This document shows, one piece after another, positions 1-12,273 of a stretch of 64,000 bases of DNA. The translations under genes and the position numbers were made by a program. The notes under the pieces were generated by a model. It saw nothing but the letters and a program-made list of their open reading frames with translations. It was not told the origin of the DNA and did no database searches. Position 1 is the stretch's first letter. Each line of letters starts with the position of its first letter. Location: contig NW_006917106.1 of NCBI RefSeq assembly GCF_000516985.1, forward strand, positions 53,301 through 117,300. The letters run 5' to 3'. This DNA comes from Pestalotiopsis fici W106-1. Lineage: Eukaryota > Ascomycota > Sordariomycetes > Amphisphaeriales > Sporocadaceae.

Positions 1-139
1 TATCTATGCCGAATCTTTGATTGTTCTCAGCCTGGGCTTACCGATACTATGGTTCTTTGGCAAGAGCATCAGGATCTGGACGGCGGGCCGCGTTGAAGCC
101 GTGGCCACGGAGAAGCTGAAGAGAGTTGATTCAGTATGA
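1..139 (+). CDS. C-terminal end of a membrane transporter (MFS-like), 5' truncated
   Basis: The reading frame starting at base 2 is open into the window and stops with TGA at 137-139, giving about 45 residues. It has one hydrophobic helix (ESLIVLSLGLPILWFFG) followed by a basic cytoplasmic tail rich in Lys, Arg and Glu. A last transmembrane helix with a short charged tail is the usual end of fungal MFS transporters, but the piece is too short for a firm family call. Any integral membrane protein with a cytosolic C-terminus is possible. Confidence 0.45.
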   Translation, partial: IYAESLIVLSLGLPILWFFGKSIRIWTAGRVEAVATEKLKRVDSV

Positions 140-604
140 CTGAAGAAATACTCACTATAATATACATATCATCATTGGAGCTAGCCAGTGGAGTTTCACA
201 ATCCAACAAGGATTTGTCATTTTCAAACCAATATAGCACGAACGAATCGCTTGTGACTAGATGCCCATTTTCGACATTAAGAAAGCTGCGCCGTCTACTC
301 AGGCCGTCATGGTTTCATTACTACCGAGTGAGCTCAAAACCATCTTCATCAGTACGGCCATCCCCATGCTGTGTACCGCAGGTGAATAATTGCTGTAATT
401 TCTTTCGTGTCTTAAAAAAAAAAAAAGCTTTGGACCATATATTCTCATATGCATTCATGTTATTTCCAAACAAACATCCTTCCGATCCCTGCTACCTCAG
501 CCTAGGAAATGAGCTAGAACCGAGTCCTCGTTGACTTCTGTGAGCTGTGTCACACGTGAATGTGCAGACATAGTCCAGATCTTGTTGCTGGCGCGGCATT
601 ACTC
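140..604. other. Intergenic, convergent 3' flanks
   Basis: Lies between the stop of the truncated transporter and the stop of the small gene on the other strand, so it should hold both 3' UTRs. The only feature noted is an A13 run at 414-426. No supported gene. Confidence 0.5.
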
Positions 605-787
605 CTACTTGGCACTGCTCTGTGTGCTCTGGCCTGCCTGTGATGATGTCTTGGCCTGGGTAGTAGTCTGCGCGCCAGCGTTTTGCTGCTTGGCGGCCGA
701 GGCAGCAGCAGCTTTCTCGGCTTCGCGCTTGCGGATGTAGGCGTCCTCGGCGGACTTCTCGCGAGTGTTGAAGGATGGGATGTTCAT
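605..787 (-). CDS. Small protein with mitochondrial ATPase-inhibitor (IATP)-like motif
   Basis: A 60-residue protein. Residues 6-24 (FNTREKSAEDAYIRKREAEK) look like the conserved charged helix of the fungal IATP/IF1 family, where an F-x-x-REK-x-x-ED-x-Y/F-x-R pattern is typical. IF1 proteins bind the mitochondrial F1 ATPase and stop ATP hydrolysis. The rest is low-complexity Ala/Gln/Thr/Ser. There is no obvious mitochondrial presequence before the motif, and the protein is shorter than usual IF1 (about 80-100 aa), so an upstream exon could be missing. The ATG at 787 was chosen because its context is purine-rich and the motif follows directly. Assignment rests on the motif only. Confidence 0.5.
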   Translation of the reverse strand: MNIPSFNTREKSAEDAYIRKREAEKAAAASAAKQQNAGAQTTTQAKTSSQAGQSTQSSAK

Positions 788-1865
788 TTTTCGAAACTTT
801 ACTTTGAGGGGGGTATAGTGTATGCGAAGGATGCCGGATCTTATGTGTCTGAGATGGAGGAGGTTGTAAGTGATGGGTTTTGGTGTTACAATACAAGACA
901 CTTGTGGGCTCTGGAAGAATACAAGAACTTAAATGCCTAGATTGGCAACTTTGATTCAATTACTGTCATGATCCTGTCCAATTATTCGCAGTTACTTGCG
1001 CGGGAAGTATTTGACGTCATAGCTCCCGGCTTGGCTTGGATCGTGAGCCGCAGCGATCAATCAACCAATTGTGAAGTGGCGGGGCACTTGGCACTTGGCA
1101 CTTGGCAGATTGTCTGTCTAGAAGTCGCCTAGCTGACCGTTGGAAGGACCACTGTAGATCTCCCTTCAGCAGGCGTACAAGGGCTGCGGTCCCTAGGTAG
1201 TTAGTTGGCTTGAGCGGCCCGACGCGCCCGCCTGAGTCTGCCCCTCCCCTCCCGCATACCGAAAACCAACCAACGGATAAAAGAAGGAATTTCTACCTGC
1301 ACGCTCTCGCAATAAACCCATATGTCATGCCTACCTAGTAGGTATTATGTCTGACTGATGACTAAAGATCCATGCGTATGGCACATGTTTCGAGTTTGAA
1401 TTGTTCCTACGTTCGGTACATTATAATTAATTCGATGTGATCCAAATGCAAACTCACATTACATGCCCACCTGCAGTCTTTACGAAATGTAAGCAAGATA
1501 CATATGTAAACACTGGCTCAGTAAGACTGCTTTTTGGCTATGGCACATGACAATTATGGACGGCGTTGCATACAGTCCGCTGTCATAGTTGTCATCTTTA
1601 TTAATTTTGTAGTTTGTTTGCTTCGTAATCATTCCCGGCTCTTCGCCTAACATACAATTCTACGGGTATTTCATCTCCTACCCGGAGACTCCAGCTGTCC
1701 TGCCACGGCTCGACCTAGGAAGCGATGGAGAGTATGGTCGAGTCACGTGGCGGTAGCCAGCTGTGACTCCCACCGCGGATACCGAGGCATTTATGGACTT
1801 TATACGCATCTATGTAGCGTGTACATACATATCAAGTTTCTGCTGCGACTGGTATCGCCACATAT
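788..1865. other. Intergenic
   Basis: Upstream of the IATP-like gene and downstream of the SDR on the same strand. It contains a short tandem repeat (1083-1107) and a TAGGTA-type word near 1330-1345. No open frame with recognisable protein features was found. Confidence 0.4.
1083..1107. repeat. 7-bp tandem repeat
   Basis: The unit GGCACTT occurs three times in a row followed by a partial fourth copy (GGCA). Confidence 0.9.
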
Positions 1866-2929
1866 CTACAAAGCCTGGACACGGGCCAAGACCTCGTCCT
1901 CGAGAGGGTAGCCCTCGCCGATAATAGACTTGGCGTGTGCCGGAATGAGCAAAGCCTCGTCAATTTCCTTGTACTTGCTGCGCTCAATGTAAATGACGTG
2001 GCCGTGTCTCGACTTGTCGACGATGAGGAGACCGGCACCACGCGCCACGGCCTCGGCGGGCTGAAGCTCCACCTTGATCGCGTCCATGAGGCCCTGAAGG
2101 TTGGGCAGAACCTGGCTGTCGGTCCAGGACGGTGCAAGCGTGTTGACCCGAATGGGGAGACCAGCAGCGCTAATGAGCGCGGTCATGCTTCGGCCCAGGC
2201 CCAAGGCACCGTGCTTAGCCGTTGCTGTTGGTGGTACCATAAGTCAGTCACATATATCTCGAATATATATATATATATATATATATATACAGGAAAAAAG
2301 ACCAAAGATATCTTCAAACTCGGGTGACTGGACAGTAAACATACAGTAGTCGACGGCACGCATGCGCTGAATACCAGTGGAGGAGGCCATGATGACGATG
2401 CTGCCCCCCTCTGGCTGCTGTCTCAGGTAGTAGATTGCCAACGTGGTTGTGTTGACAGCACCCTTCAGAGCCACGTCAAACACGGCATGCGAAGGCTCCT
2501 TGGGGTCACCATTTGCATCAACCTCGGTGCTCAGATAGTCGGCGCGAGGGCCAATACCGGCATTGACAAAGACTGAATCGATCCGGCCGTGAACCTCCTT
2601 GGCCTTCTTGAAGAGAGCGACAAGGTCTGACCAGACAGTCACGTTTGTCTGCACAAAGGTGAACGATCCAGTAGCTGCCTCCGGGTGTGGCTGGATGTCA
2701 CCGCTGACAACCAAAGCACCGTAAGACAATAGGAGCTTTACTGTCGCCAAACCAATACCGCTAGAGCCACCTGTAGCACGGAAGAATCGATGCATTTAGT
2801 ATGAGCACTCCTGGTGGACTTTCTTTGCCGGCGAGCTTCACCCCCCGAGCTTTGCTACTTACCAGTCACGATGACGACCTTGCCCTTGAGGCCGGTGAGG
2901 TCCTCGTCTTTGATCAGAATTTCGGCCAT
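1866..2929 (-). CDS. Short-chain dehydrogenase/reductase (classical SDR)
   Basis: Spliced model of three exons (2929-2863, 2770-2345, 2224-1866) gives 283 residues, normal for a classical SDR. Intron 1 interrupts the nucleotide-binding motif, which reads TGGSSGIG after splicing (TGxxxGxG). The active site is rebuilt across intron 2: ...ASS...Y-STAK (catalytic Ser, Tyr and Lys in YxxxK). An NAG motif lies in between (VFVNAGIG). An acidic residue after the second strand (SGDIQ) fits NAD rather than NADP preference. It resembles the 15-hydroxyprostaglandin dehydrogenase-like fungal SDRs. The substrate is unknown and no pathway partner lies next to it. Intron 2 (120 nt) carries an AT microsatellite. 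Confidence 0.88.
2263..2288. repeat. (AT)13 microsatellite inside an SDR intron
   Basis: Perfect dinucleotide run in intron 2 of the SDR gene, between the donor at 2344 and the acceptor at 2225. Confidence 0.95.
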
Positions 2930-5900
2930 GGCTGAAGTGTTGTAGGGTAACTATTACTGTACGAGGGATTGAGAAAAGAGAAGTTGGTTGGATTCGCTTG
3001 AAACAAGAACAGCTGGCAGTGTCGATAACGATCTTAGAAAGGTGCCATGTTTATATGTAGTTCCTACGTACCCAGTCCGGTAGGTATTCCATTCACAGAT
3101 AGGTAGTAGGTAGTAGCTTCACCTGCTCTGATGGTGTTATGGGTCGGTAACCACAATGGGGCAAGTTTCTGAGCGACAGACAGGGGGGTCTTCCATGTCA
3201 GGGAGTTGCACATCGTCTCGAATCTGTTATGCGAGACAATCCACCCCGCAGCACTGTCCAGGCCTACCTAGGGAATTTATGTACTATGCCATGAGGCGTC
3301 TGGCATCTCTACACTCATTGAACGAGTGCATTGGATTGTGATTGTGAGCCCTGTCTTCTGCGTACGTGCATGCACCTCTCTGTACGCTACTGTGTACTAC
3401 TGTCATGTAGGCTTCGAAAGCACGCCTCTGTGGGCCTCACTCGAGTGCCTCGACGACGCGACGATCACTCGATAGATCAGGGTCTACTGATGTACTATTC
3501 TGATGAATATGGATAGAGACCCAATGTCCTGTGCTTCCATGGGCTGTACTGTGCAGTGTGTATGCCGACTGTACTTCGCGTACTCCGTAAACCAGACAAG
3601 TGTGTGGATTACTGCAAGATCATTGGCATACAGCAAACACACACACACACTACGTACCTACGGGTAAAGGTCCCATGTTTTCCAGAACCATTGGTATTTA
3701 AAGAATGCTGGAGAACCGGTGTCGTGGACGGGAAACTCGGCCATACCCGTCGCTGATCGAGTCGACGGCAATTTCGACAGCGGGGAATGACCTCGGGAAT
3801 ACCCTCGATTGATTGCGCGAGTGGCCGTTGAGAGGTGGTTGTCATCTGGGATCCCATTCGTCGATCGATTTTCAGAGCGAGCAACGAGACTTTCCGTCAT
3901 GAAGATCAATTCAACGGTCACGCTGTGGCATGGCAGCCCCTGCCAGATAAGCGGGAGGAGTATTTGATGGTTGATGGTCTCGACTCTGCATAGTACATAC
4001 GTAGCACTCTGCTGCTGCTGCTGCTGCTGCCGCCCTGGCTGCTGCACACATCAAGGTCGTCCTGGCTAGTATCAATCTGGTATGGAAGAGGTAATGTACT
4101 GTGTAGCAAGCAGCTTGATCAATAATGAGTGCGCTAGGAAGTCAACACCTACCCGTGGACCAGTACATACCTAGGTGAGGTTGTTACTTGCACCTTATTC
4201 ACGTGCCACCAAGTCGAGGCTGGCGCTTCCAGCCCAGCACATTTGTGGCTTCAGGGGAGAAAGTTGAGGTTATCATTCGGTTGCAAGTAAGCGAACTTTT
4301 GACCTTTTTAAATTACCTCGGTACGTACTATTTTAGACAATGGCAGATGTCGACGGCTAAAGTTGCGTAGTAGTATTATCAATCGGCAGTTTCCCTGTGT
4401 TGATGCCCAGAAGCCCCAAAGTGAGTCCCAAAGGCATACATACATAGTACACTTCGCATGCCTATTACCGAATGTTATTAGCTGGGTGTGTAATCTGAGT
4501 ACTGGGGTCTTTCCTCCAGACCCTGTCCTAGATGCGTGCTCCATTATGTCCTTCTGCCTTAGTAAAAGGGGTTGGGCCCTAGTTAGCGGTGTCTAGCGTT
4601 ACAATGTTAGGATATTTGCACTAGAGTAGTACTGTGTACTAGAACGAAGGGGAAGTAAAGGAAAAAAAAAAAGGAAACGGGTTGCGATCTCGCTTGCCGA
4701 TTGCCAGGGATTAACAAATCTCGAAACTGGAAGCCTGCAAATGTTGTATCTATTATGTAAGCCCATGATACAACACATGAAGAAGCATCACCATAAAAAG
4801 ACAAGATAATTATATCAGCGCAATGCCGTCAACAGACGGAAAGTTTCAACTCTAGCGCTGTCTGATAGCTCAACTTTTTTCTTCCGGGAAATAACAAATA
4901 ACCCCATTGAGATCTTCTCGTTACGAGCAGTTTGGGACCAACTATCTAATGTGCCTACATACCTACCTACTCACCTGCCTACAATTTAGTGGAAAGCTAG
5001 ACATCTTGTCAGGGAATTGACTGGTCTCGACCTGTCGTCGTCAGGCACATTACTACGATATATGCAGAAGCGGCCCCGTCTGCCGCCTGGCGGTCGCTAT
5101 TCCCACCATTGCTCTCGGAGGGCTTAGTCACTAGCCTGGCCCTTAAGATGGTTGTAAAACTTCCCGTGTGCTAGCAGCCTGTATATCAAACGGCCTCTAA
5201 CTGCATTGATCATGATCAAGTACACGATCTACGGTCCTAGGCACTACACTACTACTCAGACATCCAATAAACTACCCATGGTTCCTCTCCGTTGAAGAGT
5301 TCTGCACCAATTGTGATGGTATCAGCCACTGTCTATCACGTCCATCAGTGGGAATGGGTTCTTCGTTAGCGGGGCTTCATTAGTGGCCAAGCCCTGGTGT
5401 CGTCCCACAAACAGAGAGGAGTCTTAAGCGAGATGGAGAATATTTACTGGCACCTGGCTCATTTACTCACCGTATCCCGCGTGGATGGATGGTGGAACAA
5501 AATCTTGTTTGTCACGAATTTTGCGAACGGCATACCGTTGCTGAGAGCGATCGACCGTCGCTCTCTTTGCGAGTCGCCGAGTGTGGTGAGCCGAGTAAGC
5601 GCGAGCTGCCGGCAAAAAAGACATCGACAACAATATGCCTCCCAGATTCTATGGATACCCGAGTAGAAATCTTCTACTCTTGGATAATGATTTTTTCGAC
5701 CGTATCATGGGCGTCACGTCCAATGCCACGCCTTCACCAACTCAAGACAAATGAACGTAGTATTAGTATGAGGTTGACCAGCTGATTTCTTCATCACAAC
5801 TGTCTGATCATCTTGATTCATGAAAGCCGAAATGATGCCACTGATGACTTATAGTCTACAGGCTACCGGTAATCGCTTCACGCAGCCCCCATTGCCCTGC

Positions 5901-6563
5901 ATCCTAGTCCAATTCGAAACTCTTTCCTCAAGGATCATTCCGTGCTGCTGCAGAAATGCTACCACGAAACCTTGAAAGGGCCTTATCACATGATATCTCT
6001 CAATTGTGTACATACACAGTAGAGCTGGCGAGGCTGGGTCAAGAACGTTCACAGCCGGCTGTCGCTGTAGCTATTCGGGATCAAAGATGCAATACCTGGT
6101 CTGATCCCAGCATCATCGTGGTTCTCGAAATATAACTGCCTACATATGTATAGTACATACACAGTAAATTTTTTCGGAATTGGGATCCTGTGCCAACCAA
6201 TAACGATAGATTACAAATGCAGAATGCCTAGAGTAGATACATATTACACGTAGCTGGCATTAGGCTTTGCAAGAAAGTCCAGGAGAGACAGGAGCTCCTC
6301 CTCCGGCCTTGTCGAAGGCGAGGTGTCCCGCGCCGGAGCGGAAATGCAGTCGAGGCTTCAGATGCATTTGGAACAGAGGCAATGGAAGTAAGCCGCGAAA
6401 TTGGGGCCGCGGGAGCCGGGCATCAAAGCAGGCCTGGGAAGTGGAATCACCAAGTATATTAACGGCATGTCAAAACATGGCGACGAGGGTGGCACGTTTC
6501 AAGTAATACTAGAGAACCCCCGTATGCCAAGACTGGACAGTATACTAGCTGGTTGGCGAGGGG
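2930..6563. other. Long intergenic stretch up to the scaffold gap
   Basis: About 3.6 kb without a supportable gene. It holds an (AC)7 run (3637-3650), a (CTG)7 run (4009-4029), an A-rich run near 4660, and several TAGGTA/TACCTA words (for example around 4960-4980). The last 300 bases before the gap are more GC-rich and open in two frames, but nothing was recognised. Confidence 0.4.
4009..4029. repeat. (CTG)7 trinucleotide repeat
   Basis: Seven perfect units in non-coding DNA. Confidence 0.9.
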
Positions 6564-6663
6564 NNNNNNNNNNNNNNNNNNNNNNNNNNNNNNNNNNNNN
6601 NNNNNNNNNNNNNNNNNNNNNNNNNNNNNNNNNNNNNNNNNNNNNNNNNNNNNNNNNNNNNNN
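6564..6663. other. Assembly gap (100 N)
   Basis: Exactly 100 undetermined bases, the usual scaffold placeholder, so the true distance is unknown. Confidence 0.99.
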
Positions 6664-7263
6664 CTAAGAAAAAAAAGGGAAACAAAAAAATAGACCCCTG
6701 TTTTGGCTCTACTGTGTACTACGTACTACTACCGTTCAACTGTCAGAGCCAGGCTACTGGGCTGCAACCCCAGACTTTTCTTTCTTCGACTGCCGCATAC
6801 AGACACGCTTTCTTGTACTGCCCAACCATACCTAGGCCGAGAAGAGTCTTCAGTCTGTCATCCCGACAATGCCTTTGTGGCGTATTGAACGTACTACCCA
6901 AGGTCCATCGGAATAGGGATTGTGTTACTTCCACCGACTGATCATCCGACACAACCACAACAACCGAAAAGAAAAAGTCGGGTTGCTGACGCGATAACAC
7001 CCCGTGCATTCTCGTCGCCGGGTGGACTGACTTCTGGGAAATCTTTCTCTTGCAACAACTCCCTCTCCCTCCCTCTCCCTCCCTCTTTCTATCCTCGTGT
7101 AAAGGCTGTGGCCATCTCGCCTACATACTCTTCGTCTCTACGGCACGAGAGCCTACACGCGCATACGAAAAGTGTATCTCTTGTCGCCGGCGAGCTCTCT
7201 GACAAACCAGCCGACCTCCACGCTCGTCCACTAATTGTTGTGATTCACATTCGATCGTTCAAT
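6664..7263. other. Upstream region of the rhodopsin-like gene
   Basis: Non-coding. It contains a pyrimidine tract at 7061-7090 made of a 10-bp unit (CCCTCTCCCT) repeated about three times. Such CT-rich tracts are common just upstream of start sites in filamentous ascomycetes. Confidence 0.5.
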
Positions 7264-8766
7264 ATGAAGCAGCCAGAGGGTGATGGTGTCATTCTTCTCT
7301 ACGTCACCAGTGTTATGCTGGTGTTGAGCTGGATCGTTTTGATCGCACGTTTCGGGGTTCGCAAGTGGATCAATGCCATCGGGACAGACGACATACTCAT
7401 GGCTGCCGGACTCGTACGTGCCAACCGCGACATATTTGAGAAACGAGCCCAAGCTGAAAGAGATAATAATTGCAGATGCTCTACTCCGTCACCGCCTCGC
7501 TTGTCATCGTGTGTTGCTTCTATGGGGCAGGGCAATACGCCAAATATATCGACGATAGTGATAGCAGTAAGCAAGCTCTCACATTTTATGATTTCCTGCT
7601 TCGTCGTTTGAAGTTGATTGATGGACACCTGTTTGCTTGTGCAAGAAGATGGAATTCGAAAACATCAACGCGTACATTGGAGCTGGTGGAATAAAAGAGG
7701 AAGACAGAGCCAAACTCGCTCCACATGCTTCATAACAAAGAGTCGCTGACCTTGGATGAATTTTGCAGTGCAAGGCACAAAGGTAAGTTTATCACGTCCG
7801 TTTCCTACCTATCTAGCTTGGCTGACTGTAAATGAAGTTGTTTTTTATTGCCGAGTTTTTCTACGCATCTTGCACAGTTCCCATTAAAAGCAGCATCTGC
7901 GTCTGTCTGCTTCGTATTGCAGATGCCCGCCGCCGCTTCGTCTGGACGCTTTACGCAATCATAGCCATGGCAGCAGTGGCGGCTGTAATCTTCATTGTGG
8001 CCATCGCCAATCTGTGCCATCCCATTACCAAGCTGTGGGGAGAAACGACGAATGGGACATGTAGTCCAACTCTCAACAGTAGAGTCAGTTTCTTCTTCTC
8101 AGCCGTGTCTATCGTTACGGACTTTTCTCTCGCCATCCTTCCAGGAATCTTGCTGTGGAGAATCCAGATGAAGAGGAGAGTAAAGTTCTCCGTAGCCGTC
8201 ATGCTTGGTCTCGCTGCATTGTAAGCAGGGAAATCTTTGGACCCTCATGTGCATTCCCATACACGGACTGACTGTTTCCTCTTAGTGCAAGCTGCGCCAC
8301 CATTGTCCGTCTGCGTTATTTGACTCTTTACAACGATCAGGCAGAGTTCATGTTCAGCACGGGGCAGATTGGTCTCTGGTCCATCATTGAGGAGGGCATC
8401 GGTATCATTGCTGGCTCTATGCCTGCTCTGCGACCTCTTCTCACCTTGCCTATTTTTGGCCGCAGCACCATACGGAGCAGCAACAACCAGCAATCGGCTC
8501 CGCATGAGCGGCTCACGCCAAACCCAGCGCAAGGCTTCAAGGACGAAACGACCGACGAAGTGAATATGAAGACATTTCGCACCTCATCATCCAACGATTC
8601 GCCAGGACTGCACAAGATCAGGACAAAGACCAGAGGTTCATCAGACGATGGGGATAGTCAGAGGAATATCTTGAAAGAAACACATTGGACTGTGACAGCA
8701 GAGCACACCAACCCTGCAGACGATTGGGCCAGGCAGCGTGTGCTTGGCTGGAGTAATCGATCGTAG
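7264..8766 (+). CDS. Fungal rhodopsin-like 7TM integral membrane protein (PTH11-related type)
   Basis: A five-exon model (7264-7413, 7476-7566, 7769-7782, 7838-8220, 8286-8766) gives 372 residues. The first helix is followed by RFGVRKWINAIGTDDILMAAG, the signature of the fungal rhodopsin-domain family (normally RxxVR...GxDDxxM). Later family landmarks are TKLFFIAEFFYA, the KSSICVCLLRI helix, LGLAAFASCATIVRLRYL, and the G-ALRPLL end of helix 7. The C-terminal tail of about 100 residues is polar. These proteins sit in the plasma membrane and are thought to sense surface or chemical cues; no ligand can be inferred. Exon 3 is only 14 nt. It was chosen because it restores the frame and the family motif, but it needs transcript support. 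No CFEM domain is seen at the N-terminus. Confidence 0.82.
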
Positions 8767-9123
8767 TATTGAAATGCCTCTGGAAGTTTCTGATCTCATA
8801 TGTTTTGGGTACAAGGAAAGCCCCCCAAAAAAAGAAAAGTTTGTCAAATTCAGCGAATGAGATTAATATGTTTGCATATATAGGCCATGAGATTCTACAA
8901 AGCTAAAGAAGATTCGAGAGCCGCGGTCCGCAATGGTCAGGAGAATAAAGATTTTCTACTCGATTGAGGCACTAGAACACTCTGCCATCTTACAGAGTAG
9001 CTTTTGAACAGATCCAAAATCCCCTCCCCAAATCCGAGATGAGTCTTTGTGGAAAAAGTCATGTTTACCCTACCAGTGCCGGTTTCTAGAACATTATGCC
9101 CCGTAGGTAGGTCTTCTTATTTT
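8767..9123. other. Intergenic, convergent 3' flanks
   Basis: Short AT-rich spacer between two convergent genes. Nothing else seen. Confidence 0.5.
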
Positions 9124-10357
9124 TCAGAACTCAACAACCAATTTCTTGCCACTGACACCCTTGCCAATGGCGTCAACGGCTACTTGTATCTTGTCCAAGC
9201 CTGTCCCAACGACTTCTGGATGTGGCCTACATTTCATGCTGCCATCTTCTAAGGCAACTGACAGCCAGTCTGCGAAAATAGCCTTGCCTAGTTCAGGCTG
9301 GTTCATTTGGCCCACCTTATCGACAATGGCCCTTACACCCCCTGGAAGATTCTGAGGGACGGGCATTCCCGGTGCCAGGACTGTCCCAACCTGTTTTGTG
9401 CCATCGACACGGCTTGCAACCTCTACTCAACAAAAAGAAGTCAGTCACTGCTCATTTCAGGTCGTAAAGATGTCAAATTCATGAGTAAAATGGCACGCAC
9501 TCGGAAATAGACAAAGTTATGTCTGTGTCATGAAACCCCCCCCCCCCCCCCCCCCAAAGACATGCCAATAGGGGAAGAACAAATGGGAGCGATTACTAAC
9601 CTGCACAAGCTCTGATTGTTTCATCCGTGATAATGGCATTATAAACTCCTGCCAGCCTGCCCGACCCCTTGATCGTGGCAACGATTTCATCCACCACTCC
9701 GTCGGCCTGGTGCTCAAAAATATGGTCGACGCCCATGTCTTGCAACAATGTATGATTCTTTTTACTCGCGGTCGCAGCGACAATGTAGCCGGCAGCCTTG
9801 ACGGCCTGAATAGCATTGCAGCCAATACTCGAGCTGCCACCCCAGATGAGGACGACCTCATCCTTTGGATTGACTTGAACTGCTGACCTTGGTAGGTCTA
9901 ATCCCATCAATTCCGAGGAGAAAAGCATGGCGGAAGAGGTACACAAGCACAGCGGCAGGACTGCTGCATCCCTGAACTCGATTCGATCCGGGATCCTGGC
10001 GATGAAAGGCTCAACGCCGAGCATATACTCCTGGAAAGCGCCATACTTTGTATCGCCAGATTTGAAAGCTGTGGCAAGAGCCACGACACGGTCGCCGGAT
10101 CTGAATCGGTACTGGGTTGGTCCAACCGCCACGACTTCGCCGGCCACATCGCAGCCATTCACGTAAGGGTGGAATTCTGGCTTTATTACCACGCCGAGGG
10201 TTTGAACAGCCCAGTCTGCAGGATTGATGGCGACCGCACGCACGCGTATGAGGACCTCACTGTCGGTTGGGGCAGGAATTGGAGAAGTTTCTATGACCAT
10301 TGGATAAGCCTTGGGGTGCGGCAATATCGCGGACCTGTTCTGAAGTTCGTCTGACAT
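9124..10357 (-). CDS. toxD-like medium-chain (zinc-type) dehydrogenase / quinone oxidoreductase
   Basis: Two exons (10357-9601 and 9422-9124) give 351 residues, the usual size for this MDR subgroup. The N-terminal GroES-like half has INPADW and GCDVAGEVVAVG. The C-terminal Rossmann half has IWGGSSSIGCNAIQ, a nucleotide-binding motif for NADPH. The Cys/His ligands of true zinc alcohol dehydrogenases are not evident, so it is more likely an enoyl or quinone reductase, like the ToxD-type and trans-acting enoyl reductase-like proteins seen near many fungal metabolite clusters. No polyketide synthase is near it here, so its substrate is open. The single intron contains a run of 20 C. Confidence 0.87.
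9536..9555. repeat. Homopolymer C20 in an intron
   Basis: Twenty C on the plus strand (G20 in the pre-mRNA sense) inside the toxD-like intron. Confidence 0.9.
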
Positions 10358-12273
10358 GTTGAAACTAGTGCTTAGGTAGTGAAAGCTACCAAGTAGAGAT
10401 GACCAAAGGACTTAGGATCGAATGAATAAATAGAATATACTACAGATTCTTGGCTGAACTTGGTGGCCTTCGAAATTTGGACATTACTATCAGTGAACCA
10501 AGCCCTGTCGACGCTTTTATACTCGAAGGGCGAGGACTTCCAAACGCTAATTGCAGCCGGCCCGGAGTTTGGACTATTTGACGCCTCCCAATGCATCACC
10601 ATGTATTTGCCGCTTTGAGAAGGGACAGTACCGGGCATGCGGTCCCGGCACCGATTTTATTTCCGGGACTTTCGAGCTGACCAGCGGATGCTAGCGGGTA
10701 TATCGGTGCCTCTGTGCTTCCCAATTTGGCAATGTTTTTCTCCGGATCCCGCCTAAACCCGATTCTATCTCCGCACATTCAGACCACGAAGTACTAATAG
10801 CTCATCGATGATTCGACGCATCAGAGTTAACATACTTCGTTGGTTGAATGAATACTTGCGGGTTTCATGATGATCTTACCACACATACAGGATTTGCACG
10901 GCGTCGACCGGAGCTCTTTTAGTGCAATTACACATCCTGAATTTGATTGGATTATGCCCATGGAAAGACCAACTAGATGCCGTTGTGATAGTCTACCTGT
11001 TGTGTGATTTTATCAGCAAGTCTTTCTTGGTCTGAGAGGTAGACAAGTCTATGCTCGGCATGTAGCAAGGGCAAATCTTTGTGAAAGAGGCCCGAGAAGT
11101 GAGCACATCTTAGGACGGCAGATTTCAGTTATTGAGAAACACTGGCTAAGCTGCTTATCTATACACAAGCAAAAGCGAGCTTGCGTTTGTTCTCGGATGC
11201 TTTGCTGTGATGAATTGACTTCACGTAATGGGTTTCATGGTACCAATCGGCTCATCTCGCCATTGCGTGTGCAAAGCAACATTTCTACATTGCTGGAGAA
11301 TACCAATTGAGCCTATGATAATTAATGACATAGTATAAATACAAAGTTGTACTTCCATCCGGCATATTTGTATACTTGTACCGAGAAACCACAAGCCTGC
11401 AAGTGTTAATACCATGTTGCACCTATGAGTGAACGAGAATTGTCTACTGCGATGGGCGAGCTGCTATCATGGTTGCAGTATCCCTGGGGCTACTTCCAAA
11501 TCTAGGGCACGTGTGAAAACTAAGAATATAAGATACGGAACATTTCGATAAGTCATTATTCATCATCATGTATTACAATGCCAGCAAGACCAACCATACA
11601 TGAGAGTGGCAATTTCTTGCTAGAAGATGTCTGTAATACATCAAAAGATATCCATGTCTGCTCTGCAGAGACAAACCTTCATCTTCCACTGGAATAGTAA
11701 CGTTACTTCGGAATGTACGGCAAGAAGGACTGGAATTCGATACCGTCTTAAGTAAGATGCGAAAGAGACTGACCATCCCCATTGTCGTACCAAAGTGTCG
11801 CAACCCGATTTTCACCTATGCATGCGATTCACGCTTGTTTAGGATTTAGAACGAGTGAGTGCTCCCTCATAATTGCAGGGAGGCTGTGCTGAGACCCGTG
11901 CTGCTAACGCTCAGGGTATAGAGTCTTGTATCGCCCCACATGAGATATCTTTCAGCTATGTCACCTGTTGATGTAACATGGGCAAGGCGATGTTTCTCTG
12001 ATGATATGATATAACCATGAGTGAGATAAAACGATGAGTCAGACTATCGATATGACGGGTGCGACAAATAGCCGTGACAGGATGGTCAACAAGGCCATAA
12101 TTGAGACATTGCGATTTGGTCCCATAAACCCTAGTCCTGTTCGTACTACAGGTGATGAAGACAAGACGTCGCGATGAAGTGAGGTTGATGATATTTAAAC
12201 CTCGTATCAGGGGCATGCAAAGAAAAAAAAAAGTGTGTTTCTCGGGTTTATCTCAATTTCTATAATTACGAAG
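10358..12273. other. Intergenic
   Basis: About 1.9 kb between divergent genes. Only short open frames with no recognisable protein features were seen. Confidence 0.4.
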
